The notes beneath the pieces were generated by a model that ran no database searches, was not told the origin of the DNA, and saw nothing but the letters and a program-made list of their open reading frames with translations. From Callaeas wilsoni (taxonomy: Eukaryota; Chordata; Aves; Passeriformes; Callaeidae), in assembly GCA_013398955.1 (NCBI GenBank), contig VWPU01010352.1, positions 266,565 through 330,564 of the forward strand: a stretch of 64,000 nt of DNA, given 5' to 3'. This document shows positions 1-11,025 of this stretch, piece by piece (position 1 is the stretch's first letter; each line of letters begins with the position of its first letter). Both the position numbers and the translations under genes were made by a program.

Positions 1-2150
1 CAAAATCATCAGCATTTTTCAGCTCTCTCCTGTGCCCAGTGTGCTATATCAGGTATAACCCAGGAGACAAACCAAGCAAACCATGTGATAGCTGAAGATG
101 TCTTTTGAAAAGGCTTTGAAACAAATAAGCTCAGAACATTTTTATAACCAACAAAAAGTGTATTATTTATTAGCACTGATCCCCTCAGCCAGAGATTATA
201 CCTGGATCCTAACCCCCAATTCCCTATGATCTCTGTGTTTCTTCCTCTTCGAGAGTGAAATGCATTTGCAAAGCAGCATGAGGAAGATTTTCTGATATTG
301 GTCTGTGTGAGTAAGTACACAGACCAGGCTGGGCTCTAGAATGTGAGTCAGGCAACCTTCCCCCTGCTCCCTACTTGGAGATCTGAACCTACCTGTGTAA
401 GTAGACATCTTTATGGTCTATCTAGCTAGAAAAACATCTCTTCTTAAGCACAGTGCCTAACAGGACTGGAAACCAAAAGCAGGGTTTAGTAGAATGTACC
501 TGTGACAAATAGTTTATTCAGCTTCCAGGGGTGTCTGATCTTCCTAATGACAGGCAAGGGAAACTGATGAACTAAAATAAAAGTGAGATAACCGATACAA
601 AACTGTTGCAGAGATAGTTTAAAAGTAATATATTGTCTTAGGCTGAGAGAGGCCCTTATTTGACACTACTACAGGAGTAGAGAAAGTGTATCTATACAAG
701 ACGTCAAACACTGCTGTGTCTTCTTACATGGGTTGACTTTATTCCTTAGAAATCTGTGAAGGTCTATAACCTGAAACTTTCTGTAGTGGCTCTTAGTGCC
801 TCAGTTTCCTCATCTATTTTATGTTAGCACATTATTGTTTCTTATACAGCAATAGTGTCTAGAGAAATAGTTCCTAGAGGCCAACCAGTTCAGCATTCCA
901 TGGTGCTTTGGTAAGATATGGAAAATCACAGTCTCTGCCCCAGACATGTAACAATATAATTGTTTATCTTCATTATAGACCTCTTACTGAGCCTAATGCT
1001 TCTCAAGCGCTTAGAAAGCCTGCAGTGAAAGGTGAGTTTTAAATGCAAGGAGTACTACCAAGGATAATAGATTACTGTGATTGAGGTAAAATCACAAACA
1101 AATATACCGCGTGGCATATTAAAAGTAAAGAAAAAGCCAAAGATTTAGTAATCAGCTACCATCAAACTAAAGAAAAATATCTCTGTCACCAAGGAGTGTG
1201 TATAGAAAGTGATGGGTGGACTTCAGTTCAAAAGTTCAATTATACAATTTCAGATTCAAAGGAAACTTCAACTCAGCTATTGCCTGGTGATACGATTACT
1301 GAAACCTTGAAGGAATGAAATTGAGTTTGAGCTGAGTGTAGGAGCAGTAATTTACCAGGTGGAGTATTCAGAAAATATTAACCCTGTAAATGCCATTGGC
1401 AAAGCAGAATTGATTAATGCACCAGTGTCTTATTTCTGAAGGGAGCAGTCCATTTCCAACTCATAACATAGAAAAAGTATATTTTCAACTTAAGGAGTTA
1501 AATTCTGTCCAAAGCCTAAGGAAAATTTCTCTATCTTGAATACCTTATAGAAGAATTACTGTCCTGATCTAGTCAGAAGTCCATCTAATCCTGGCTCCCC
1601 AATGACAGTAAACAGCATCGCCAATTTTGGAGGAAGAAAAATAAATCTTTTAATAGTTTTGCTGTTATAACCTGCTACAGTGAATCCCCTTCTGATACAG
1701 GTCATAAATCAATTTATGCTCCAAGTTACCAAGTTGTTGGCATTGTCAAAGTCTTTTCTTAACTATTGTGGTTGGGAGCTAAAATTCAATTTTTGATATG
1801 ATACTCATGGGTAGTCTTCTTGTCCACCTTGCTGACATCAAACCCTGACATTTAAGTGTCTGTCTTCACATAAGCACATGATTAAAATTGATTTCATTTT
1901 GCATTTGCATGGCAAATTTCCACCTGCAATGCTAAAAACCTCTATATTGGCATTGATCTTACCCTCTATCAAAGCTAGAGCAGAGCAATGATTGCAATAA
2001 TCTAGTTCAACATCCCACTGACTGCATATCAGTTTAACTCACAAGTTCAGCACCTGATCCAATACCTCATACCTGGGCCAAAGATTTGCTTCAGAGAGAG
2101 ATCCATCCAGTCATGGACCAAAAACTTCTCATCCCCAACATTAAAAAGAC
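1..2150. other. Mostly unique AT-rich intergenic or intronic sequence
   Basis: I see no gene with an intact frame here. About 890-960 contains 'gtctctgcccc', a motif typical of old L2/MIR-like repeat tails. The interval 979-1437 has coding-like character and is listed separately. The remainder looks unique and AT-rich. Confidence 0.5.
979..1437 (+). pseudogene. Possible decayed coding fragment (FN3-like ending), uncertain
   Basis: One plus frame can be followed from 980 to 1315 with only two internal stops (TAA near 1040, TGA near 1081) before a third TGA at 1316. A one-base shift then opens 39 codons to a TGA near 1436. The final part reads NAIGKAELINAPV, reminiscent of the end of fibronectin-III domains of the titin/myosin-binding type, and GWTSV sits where such domains have a conserved Trp. 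At the left end, an AG at 977-978 and a near-consensus donor AAAG|GTGAGT at 1028-1037 bound a 53-bp open stretch. It could be a retropseudogene relic, a decayed exon or chance. The domain resemblance is by eye only. Confidence 0.25.
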
Positions 2151-2393
2151 AGTAGATTTAGATTGGACACAAGGAGGAAATTTTCTGTGCTGAGGGTGGT
2201 GAGGCACTGGCACAGGTTGCCCAGAGAAACTGAAACACTTCCCTGGAAGTGTTCAAAGCCAGGTTGGATGGGACTCTGAGCAACCTGGTTTAGTAGAAGG
2301 TGTCCCTGTCCATTGCAGAAGGGTTTAACTACATTTTTTTAAAAGATTGCTTCTAACCCAAACAATTTTATGATTATGTTTCTGATTATGATT
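2150..2393 (+). mobile_element. CR1 LINE 3'-end fragment
   Basis: The plus strand carries the CR1 3' UTR series: 'aaggaggaaatttt', 'tgaggcactggcacaggttg', 'cccagagaaactg', 'gttggatgggactctgagca', then a degraded terminus resembling 'aacccaaacaattttatgat'. The order matches the sense strand of avian CR1. It is 5'-truncated, as is usual for CR1, and clearly diverged. Confidence 0.8.
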
Positions 2394-2611
2394 TGATATT
2401 CCAGTCATTATGTGAAACTCTGATGTACAGTATTTTATTCTTGAATACTAGCTGTCCAGCCTCAGTAGGGCAGGACAACTGGCAATAAGATGAGCCCAAA
2501 TTTTCTTACTCAATTCCAGTGTCCTGTGCAAGTGATGAAATTCTATGCTTAAGTCCAACTTTGGAGTCTCTCCACAGTAGTTTGTAAAAAGGACATTTCA
2601 GAATTGATTCT

Positions 2612-2750
2612 GAATCACAGAATGCCAGGTCGAAAGGCATCTCAACAAACATCTGATTCAACATATCTTGGCAAAATCATGGTCTAGACAAGATGGCCCA
2701 GCACCACATCCAACCAAATATTGAAAGTATCCAACATTGGGATAAAATCC
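2612..2750 (-). mobile_element. Old CR1 LINE tail, antisense
   Basis: The segment begins 'aatcacagaatgccagg' and continues with antisense CR1 tail matches ('gatggcccagcaccacatcc', 'caaatattgaaagtatccaa'). It is more diverged than the CR1 at 2150-2393 and lies in the opposite orientation, so it is an independent and probably older insertion. Confidence 0.65.
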
Positions 2751-5365
2751 TGATTTTGCTTTGCACTTGACCTACAAAGAGCCCCCTTTGTCAGGAGAAG
2801 CAGTTGGAAAATAGTCAGGACACACTACTGTCTCTCGGTCTGTCATTATGTGTCCTGGTTACATAACTGAATCACGATGCTACTTAGTGCAGTCAGGGAA
2901 GTCTAGACAGACCTTGAAATGCCCAGCCCCTGGGCCACTCAGTTACAAACATCATATGCTACTACAGGCATTTCAGGGTCCACCTGCCAGTCTAGAAGGA
3001 CTCTGGTTCCCTGTGGATTGCAACACGTCTGCCAGCCTGTGCAGTAGCTGTGGATGCTGAGACATCTCAGAATGCACCTCAAGCAAGGCCCCCAGCTCTG
3101 TAGGTCATGATTCAAACACAATGGGTGAACAAACTGCAAAGGGCAACAGACCTGACTGACCACTGACCAAATGCGTGCTTTCATCGGCATTAAGATTTAG
3201 CTCTCCCAAAATGAAGAGATAAGACTCAGCTGCTCCTGTGGGAATTAACTGTATGACCCCTTGAAGACCACAGCCTGGGGCAGTGACCACACCTTTGATG
3301 CCAGAGGCACTGCCAATGCAAATAAATCCTGAACTGTTGGCGAACATGGAACTCAAGGAGAAAAGCTCTTAATCTCACTAGACAGCTGGGATAAACATTT
3401 ATAAAGGAAACATTTTCAAAAGGCTAGGCAGATTATAAAGGCACCAGGAGTCACTGAAATCTTGTTAAACATTGTTCACTGCATTACTTTAGATTTTAGT
3501 TTGAACTTACACTGTCAGATAAATTCCATTTATCTCCTGAATGCTTTTTTCACTGTGTTTGTTGCTAAGAACTCACACCTTCACCGAAGATTTACATTTC
3601 GTCCTTGATCAAGACAAAGATAATGTTCAGCTTCAATCATTCTAAGGCACCTTTCTTTTTCTTTTTTTTTTTTTTTCACTTTTCTGGGTCAATGTTTCTT
3701 GGTATGACACTGAAAGCACAGGCTGTGGCGTTCAACTGTTAGTGTACGAGAGAAGGACGTTCTTACAGGTAAGGGACTGAATGAGTCCCCAAAGAGAAAG
3801 AGTCTCTCAAACACTTCCATAGACTTCCAGCCTGACCTTGGGAACACTACACTATTCTCCTCATGGATCTATAAAATAACGAAATAAATGCTTTTTCTTC
3901 CCCTTCTGCTGACTTTGCCTTTTCCTACACAAAAGACCAACCACAATGGGAACAAATTTTAGTCGAGGCTCCTAATCATTCTTTCAATATAGCTTATTAT
4001 GAATTATCAACGTCATGGTAAATTTGGTGATTTAACCAATGCAATTGCTCCACTATAATTCAGAAATATAAAGACTTAAATGATAGTTTTGGAAGAGCTG
4101 TAGAAGAATTCCCTTGAGCACTCCCACACTTCCATTTGCTATCCTATCTCACTTGTCATTAATTACAAACTAATGAGTGCCATTTTCTGTTCTGCATTGA
4201 TACTTTACTTTCTCCTCCTGTGGGGCCATCAACCAGCACTGAAGGACGTGTGCAGACTGAAAGCATTTATCTACGTCATCTCACAAAGCTCAGCTTTTCA
4301 GATAAAACAAGACTTTATTACAAAATAACCCTTCTTTCCAAAAACTAATTTCACTGATAATCCCTTCAGTTAGGTGCAGTCTGTACTAGAAATTAATTTT
4401 ACCCGTACTCTTACTTGGATGCTGATAAGGATGACCACATGCCCTGTGACATTTACCGCAGCCCTCTGTACATTTTCCTGATGTGCTAATACCATCATTT
4501 GACCCAAACTATCCTTAAGTAAGTTTGGTTTCCCGCACATTTGTCCTCTTTGGCAATACAGAGAAGATTATTTTGCTCCAAGTTCCTTGTTATAAATTAT
4601 GTTTGAGGCAATGGAGTGATTTATACTAATAAATCTTGACCATTATCTCTATGTACTTAATGACTGTGTACAATAATTACCTGTGATGTTAAATCTATAC
4701 TTTTAAATTGTTACACTAGTTGCTTGCATGCATTTGGCTTGGGCTCACAAGCTCATTAACTCAGGGGCATAGCGAAGGCGTTAGCAGGAACCAGGAACCA
4801 CTCCTGGAAAGCTGTTTGGACAGAGTGTTCTTATTTTGGGTGGTTACAAAGTCTGATAGTGCAACCATGGTTTGTTCTGTTCTACTTGACTGCCAAATCA
4901 CAGAATAGTGCCGGGTGCATTTACCAGCATACAGAGCCACCTGAAAGCATCAAGGGAGAAACTGAGAGTGTGTCTGAAAAGGCAAAATTATCTGATTGTC
5001 CCTAAAACACACTGTAGATGGGCTGCAGACCTGCAGACTCTGCTAGCTAATGATAGAGTAAAAATGGTTTTATAACACCTGGGGGATGGATGGGAATATA
5101 AGCTATCTCAAGTGCAATCTAAAATAGACTTAAAATGGCCTGGACTATCCAGGGCTCCTTGTAAGCTGGTCAGAAGCCCCACACCTTCATGGACTCTGTC
5201 CCTTCGATCCAGCCTTGAGAGGGACAGAAGCACCAGCACCTCCTGTTCCTACACCAGAATTCCTCATTGCCCATTTTGTGTAAAAGATGCCAAGTGGTTT
5301 CTGGGGCTCAGGCCACAGACTCTTCCCTAATGCCAAAATGGAGAAGGTAATTTTCAGAAAAGTTA
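2751..5365. other. Unique sequence with no gene seen
   Basis: Frames here are at most about 83 codons and show no recognisable protein features. The only structure noted is a pyrimidine tract at 3651-3676 (15 consecutive T at its end). Confidence 0.5.
3651..3676. repeat. Poly-T/pyrimidine tract
   Basis: CTTTC followed by T-rich sequence ending in 15 T. It could be a plain low-complexity tract or the tail of an old antisense retroposed sequence; no retroposon body was recognised next to it. Confidence 0.7.
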
Positions 5366-5370
5366 GAAAG

Positions 5371-5926
5371 TGTCTTAGGTTACAATGTAACATGTAACCA
5401 AAAGTATGTATTCTGTTACCATCTGTTAAAACCGGGTGGGGCAATGTTTTCTATCTCTTTCATGACCCGTCCCTCATAACTCCCTCCAGTAGGATTTCTT
5501 CTGTTAATGGGCCGTCAAGCCTTGCTGCATGACTCATAAAATTACATCATCTCATTTTGAGATGCTCTGCCCAGGGGGAGGAACACACCATTCCTACCTG
5601 GATATAATCTGAGCTTTGGAATACCACAAGTGGCCTCATCCACTGCATTCCCAGAGGAAGACCAGACCCTTCAACACCACCACTGGACCTTGAGAGGAAG
5701 ACTCGACCCTTTTACAGGATCACTGCTTCAACAGAACCACATCTATCACTTCAAGAGGACTGCAGCCACCATTTAATCAGACTGCTACCAACATCCTTAT
5801 CAGCAAGCTGTCAGGTTGTATTCTGACTCTGTCAGTGTTTCTGTATTATTGCATTTATTTTAATTTTCCTATGAAATTGTATTTCGGACTTGGGTTCACC
5901 CACTGGTTTGCTTTCAAACTAGTGCA
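5371..5926 (+). mobile_element. Solo LTR, avian ERVL type, with 5-bp target duplication
   Basis: The element starts TGTCTTAGG and ends CTAGTGCA, the TG...CA ends of a retroviral LTR, and is 556 bp long. It is flanked by identical GAAAG 5-mers at 5366-5370 and 5927-5931, the duplication length expected for ERVL integration. Internal blocks such as 'aaccgggtggggca', 'atgggccgtcaagcc', 'cttgctgcatgactc', 'gaggaagaccagaccc' and 'caggttgtattctgactctg' match my memory of zebra-finch-type ERVL LTRs. A TATA-like 'gatataat' is at 5601-5608. No internal proviral sequence follows, so it is a solo LTR left by LTR-LTR recombination. Confidence 0.85.
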
Positions 5927-5931
5927 GAAAG

Positions 5932-8324
5932 CTTTGCTGTGGCTTAAAAAATAAAAAAAAGGAAAATAAAAATATCCCAGAACCTAAAAGTGATTGAAAA
6001 CTCAGCGTCATAACTTCCCTTCCCACCAGTAGACATACTGAAGTTATTGGTAAAAGCATTAATTAATCACACAACTTCAAAGATCTGTGTCAGTAATAAA
6101 ATAAATACGGACAGTACAGCCAGACTGTTCCTGAATATTGGATGTGTTATTACAGTAATTAAGGTGAATAGTGATTACCTGTCTTGCTTGTTGATATTTT
6201 CTTGGGCAGATAACTATAGCTACACTAAATGACATTCTAAACATATGTTTGGAGCATCATTCACTGATGCATTAACCTTTTTCATACAGCAAGAAAAAGC
6301 CACACTTATTAAGTTCTAATGTGCAATATTCAACTTGAGCTTCAAGGAACAGTGATGGGAAATAAATTGTTTTCAAACTACAGAGTGAAATTCAGTCCAA
6401 CCATGTCGTGGCTTTATCACTCCACCATGAGTGTGAAGTCATTGTTTACCCAAATTCTGAACTACGGATCTTCTTTATAAAAATACAGCATATAGACAGA
6501 AGTGAGTTAGACATAGACAGGCTGAGTATGGTTAGTATCTGGCAGTGCAAAATATCAGAGAAAAGAAGATAAAATGACAGCAGTTTACCTTTCCCCCAGG
6601 AAAGAGGGTAAGAGGGAAATTACTGGATTGGAGTCAATTTGAAAAAAAAAAACAGACTTTGTTTTCAAAACAGAGAATGGATGTTCCAATTAATTATTCC
6701 CAGTTACTCTAGTCCAGCATATTTTGCCATATCCAAGATTCTCTTCAGAAACTGGCAATATTTGGCATTTCACATTTTTAGCCCCTGCTTCGGGATATCA
6801 GCTTTACCTCCTGTCTCCTCTCCTCGTCCTAGATTACACTGTCCTCTCCCTTGCTCCTGCAGTACCTCTCATCACCAACAGCAACCAAACCTCAGCTGCT
6901 TCTCCAAGTGACTTTGCCTCCCACTTCCCATCAAAAGACAGCAGCAAGCATATGGTAATTCTTTATATGCCTATAAAGGCTTCCCATCCCAAATTCCTCA
7001 GTAGCATTGTTCTACTCTCCTAGATATCCACTTCTTTCCACTACAAAGGAGTCTGCACTTCATTCTTAAGGGAAGAGATGGATTAGATTAGACTGAGTTT
7101 AAGAAGTGCTTTTTTACCCTTTGGGAAACAAGACATTATAAAATGGCAGGGGTTTGTATTATCATTAAAGTGATGAACAGAATTATCATTAAAATGTAGA
7201 AACTGCCAACGGACAACCAGAGTTTTTTCTATTAGTAAAATCCCCATTTTATGGAAGTCGATCTTGAGCCAGTTTTCAAATGTGCAGCCTCAAATGTGCA
7301 GCATTCATCGAAGAGTTCTAAAGATGACACTGCCTGGATATACCAGCACAGCAAAATCACAAAGGACTCAACTGCCTTCTGAGCTGGGAGGAGCACTTAG
7401 GTTATATCAAACTTTTATAAGATGGGGAAGCAGGATCCCAGCACATGAATGCTAAAGAGCAGAGGAGACAGAGTGGAGTGCTGAGGAACACTACAGTTTA
7501 TCCCATCAGCCTCAAATAGGGCATTATCTAACAAGAAGACTATGAACAAAGAGAAAAGGTTTAAACCACTTAAGTTGAGTAGCAGAAAACCCTATTTATA
7601 CCTCAAGTTTCTCCATAATCTTGAGAGGCCACAATAATTTGAGCCATTAGAAATAAGAAACAGACAACAGCCTATATCGTGGTACAGACAGCAAAGTATT
7701 TCAGAGTCCCTTGGAGCAGCTTCTGGGGCGTGAGTGAGGACATTGCACAGCCCAGGGGAGGAGGATGATAGCACATGACTAGGGCAGCAATGGAACCATG
7801 CATGGTTAGATTCTTCACATGCAGAAGGAAGGGATAAAAAGACAGATGGTACTCCTACACAGATGTAAGATAAGGGAGAGTAGGAGAGCTGTGTTGCTCA
7901 GGCAGAGTGAAAACAAAACAAGATCTTGTGTAAGTAATACCTAGGAGGGTCAGACTCATCATTTAAGGACTTCCTTGGAACACGGTTTTTACATGACTTT
8001 GGGCTCAGGGCCACAAAGCAACATGGGCACCTTTTTTCTGCTGACTTAAATAGAAGGCAAAATCCTCAAAAGACCAGACGTAATATTTCTCAATGTCATT
8101 TCTCCATCTATAAATCTGGAATAGCAGCCCTCTGCTGGGATTTTAAGGAGAGAAACCCATGAAGAGTTTGCTTACACCAGTAGCAACGAGCAATGAAGGT
8201 AAGATAAACAATCAGACACTAATAACTTGTGTCTTACTTGTTTGTAAATATTACAGACATTGAATCCCATTCATTCCTGGTACAATGTCATTTATGAGGT
8301 CACATTCTGCATTGTCTGTCTTTA
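5932..8324. other. Unique AT-rich sequence with no gene seen
   Basis: A short A-rich stretch (5947-5972) follows the ERVL LTR. At 7276-7303 'tcaaatgtgcagc' occurs twice in tandem. Frames up to 99 codons (6724-7023) show no protein-like features. Confidence 0.5.
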
Positions 8325-8440
8325 TCTTTCTAATGATCCCTATGGAAAATTGAGGCAGAGAAAATGAGAAGCTTCATTGTGCTTAATATCCAAAGTGACA
8401 AGCCTTTGTAAGTGGTGAAATGAGATTCTCCTACACAGGT
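8325..8440 (+). repeat. Possible MIR/L2-like ancient repeat remnant
   Basis: 'gaaaattgaggcagagaaaa' followed about 80 bp later by 'gtaagtggtgaaatgagatt' resembles the 'gaaactgaggcacagag ... agtggcagagctgggatt' series of MIR/L2-type tails. The copy is heavily diverged; the assignment is by motif order only. Confidence 0.4.
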
Positions 8441-8627
8441 ATAGTGATGAGGCTTGAAAGAAGCCTGTTGCTGGATTAAACAGGGTAATTGCAGTACAAT
8501 TAGGTACAAGCACTTAACTCCCCTCTTCCAAATTCTCAATTATAGTAATAAAAATGCTTTTGTTTTGTCTTTTGTGCTTCATGGCTTACAAATGCTCCTG
8601 TCTTCTGCAGCTCAAGACAAAAAAAAA

Positions 8628-8651
8628 GGAGAGAGAGAGAGAAAGAGAGAG
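8628..8651. repeat. (GA)n microsatellite
   Basis: An interrupted GA dinucleotide run directly preceded by nine A at 8619-8627. Confidence 0.9.
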
Positions 8652-10216
8652 CCTTGACACATATCCAATGCAAGTGGTACAGTGTTCCTCATGACACATT
8701 ACAGCAATGCTTAAGCCCTGACAGCCCCAGTGTAACAGCACAGCTAAGTCTATCACTGCACTTTCCTGCCTTCTGAAAACAGCTTTGGATAAAATGTAAA
8801 GCAATACTCTTGAAAAAACTTCCAGTGGTTTTCAGAATTATTTTTTGGACTCATTTGGCAAATCATCTTCACTTGGAGAGCTCATGGGAGATAACTTAGA
8901 CCACAAACTGAAGACAGGATCCTTGTGATTTAGTCACCCTTGTGTTTCAGGAGCATCATTTCTAACAGCAGGCAAAGGAGTCCTGTTTCCTGCAAACATA
9001 TCCATTATTGGCAAATATTCTCTAACTTACCTCTGTGAAAAAAGATCCCCAAGATGGAGAAAGCTGATGTAGCTCCTTCATTACTTGCAATTCTTTTCTC
9101 ACAGGATTTGAAGGGCACTTACATCACTTAACATTGTTTTCTGACTGGCTAACTTTTTAAAAAATTCAATTAGGCCAACAAAAAAATAACCACTGGATAT
9201 TAACTGCTATCTTCATATATGATTATCTTTCTCTGCATGTAGTTCTGGGTACTTACATAGAGGAATGGAGAATTGCCAGGCCCTAACCAAATTTCATTTT
9301 GATTTTTACCTATCCATTGCACTGTTCATCATAAGAGCCCACCTCCAGTTCATATCCTCTGCTTTCTTCCCTCTCCCTTTGCTGCTTTACAGGGCAGACT
9401 TATCTAGAAATCCACTGTTTGGTGGTCCCTCTTGATTTTATTGGGTTCTTCAACATTGCACAATACTTTTGACATTGCTTTCTGCTTCTGGGCTTCTTCT
9501 TCATACCTTTCTAGTATCCAAAAAGGCACAGGAGTGTTCAAAACATGCCCCACAGGACATGGGTTACAGGGGTACAAAGCAGGACAGAATCTTTAGGATC
9601 TGTAACAGACCAGCATTTTTGAGGTGCCCACAATTCCCATTATGGAAAGAGAAGAGGGTAGTGTTTGGTTTCAGACCCTAAAAAGGATGGTGGGATTTTG
9701 ACATTATCACCTTGCCACTTTCCTATAAGGATAGTATTCAAGAAGTCCCAGGTATTTTTATCCCATCCCTTCAATCTCTTGGATGCCTGGGGAGGCTGTA
9801 ATTCATGGTAAAGCAGGTGTACCTTACCGCCTCAATCACGCCTGCCCCGTGTTTTTAGCTTTACTAGGCCCACTGCTCTTAACCAGACAAGCTCCACATG
9901 TATGGCCATTCAAGAGATATTTAGATACTGGTTCAGCTGTCAAAACCAAAACAGATTCTCAGCCTTTCAAAAAGTATTACTTCTCCTGAAGTATTTTAGC
10001 AAAGGAAAAACCTTTCCCATAAATGTTATAGGTGACGTTGTGGCCAAGTAGAGCAGATGCTCAGAATCAGAACATGCCTATTGGGAGTCTGGCTACTGAA
10101 AACTCAGTCCTGAAGAGCACTTAGGTATTCACTTAATTTTATTCATGTGAGTAGCCTCAATGACATTAATAGGCATGAGGCTTAAATAATAGCTGGGTAA
10201 CTGCCCTAAGTTACAG

Positions 10217-10260
10217 AAAAAAAAGTAAGAAAAAAGAAAAGCAAAAAGGAAAGAAAAACA
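10217..10260. repeat. A-rich low-complexity tract
   Basis: Runs of A broken by single G, T or C bases. No target duplication or transposon body was recognised beside it. Confidence 0.7.
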
Positions 10261-10995
10261 ATGCAAAGATTAGCTGATTTTTTTATTATTATTATTTCCC
10301 TGGAAAATTTCTTTTGTGTATCATTATGCTAAAATCTATGCATAAATATGTATGCCTGAAGTTTCATTAACGCACATTAATCCCACATTTTATTACTGTG
10401 CACATTTCAGATAAGTAGGGAAAAAGATTCCTTGACCCAAAGAAAAAGTTGATTCTGCCTATAATTTATGTAAAGTTTCAGCATATCTCCTAGATGTGTT
10501 GCAAGAGAACACAAGATTGTAATTAATTTTAAAGGCATCCTAAAAATGCTCAGTTTACTCCAAGGGATTCTCTTCGAAGCTTCTGCTGTTTGTCACCTTT
10601 CAGTCATTTCCTATATTTGATCTTGCCTGCCCACTTTTATGGACAACCTGGAATAACTTTCTGGTCAGCCAGCACTGTAGGCTCTTTCAGTAGCCCATAG
10701 CAAGTCTCCACTCCTATTTAAAATGACTGAGGACTTAATATCTCCAGCTGCAGCTTCAGAAGGGCATGGAAATTCCCCTTAAGTCAGTACAGACAATGGC
10801 ACCTAGAGACTGCTTTAGCAGACCCCAAAGTAGGCAGAGAGGTTGAACTCAGTTAACTAAACAAGGTGTCAACTAAAACATCCCAGGGATTCAATACAGC
10901 ACACGCACCAGGGAACAGCAAGGGCTGAGGCTGTTCCCACAGGTAAAGGGGAGCTGGAAGCAGGGATGACAGCAGGACGAGTGGGCAACTTGCCA

Positions 10996-11025
10996 GTCAC
11001 AGGCATGGCTGTCACAGGCATGGCT
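10996..11025. repeat. Perfect 15-bp tandem duplication
   Basis: 'gtcacaggcatggct' occurs twice head to tail with no mismatch, which suggests a recent slippage event. Confidence 0.9.

Noticed and set aside
4890..4915. 'aaatcacagaatagtgcc' as a CR1 terminus
   Set aside because: Only about 12 bases match and the following sequence does not continue as CR1.
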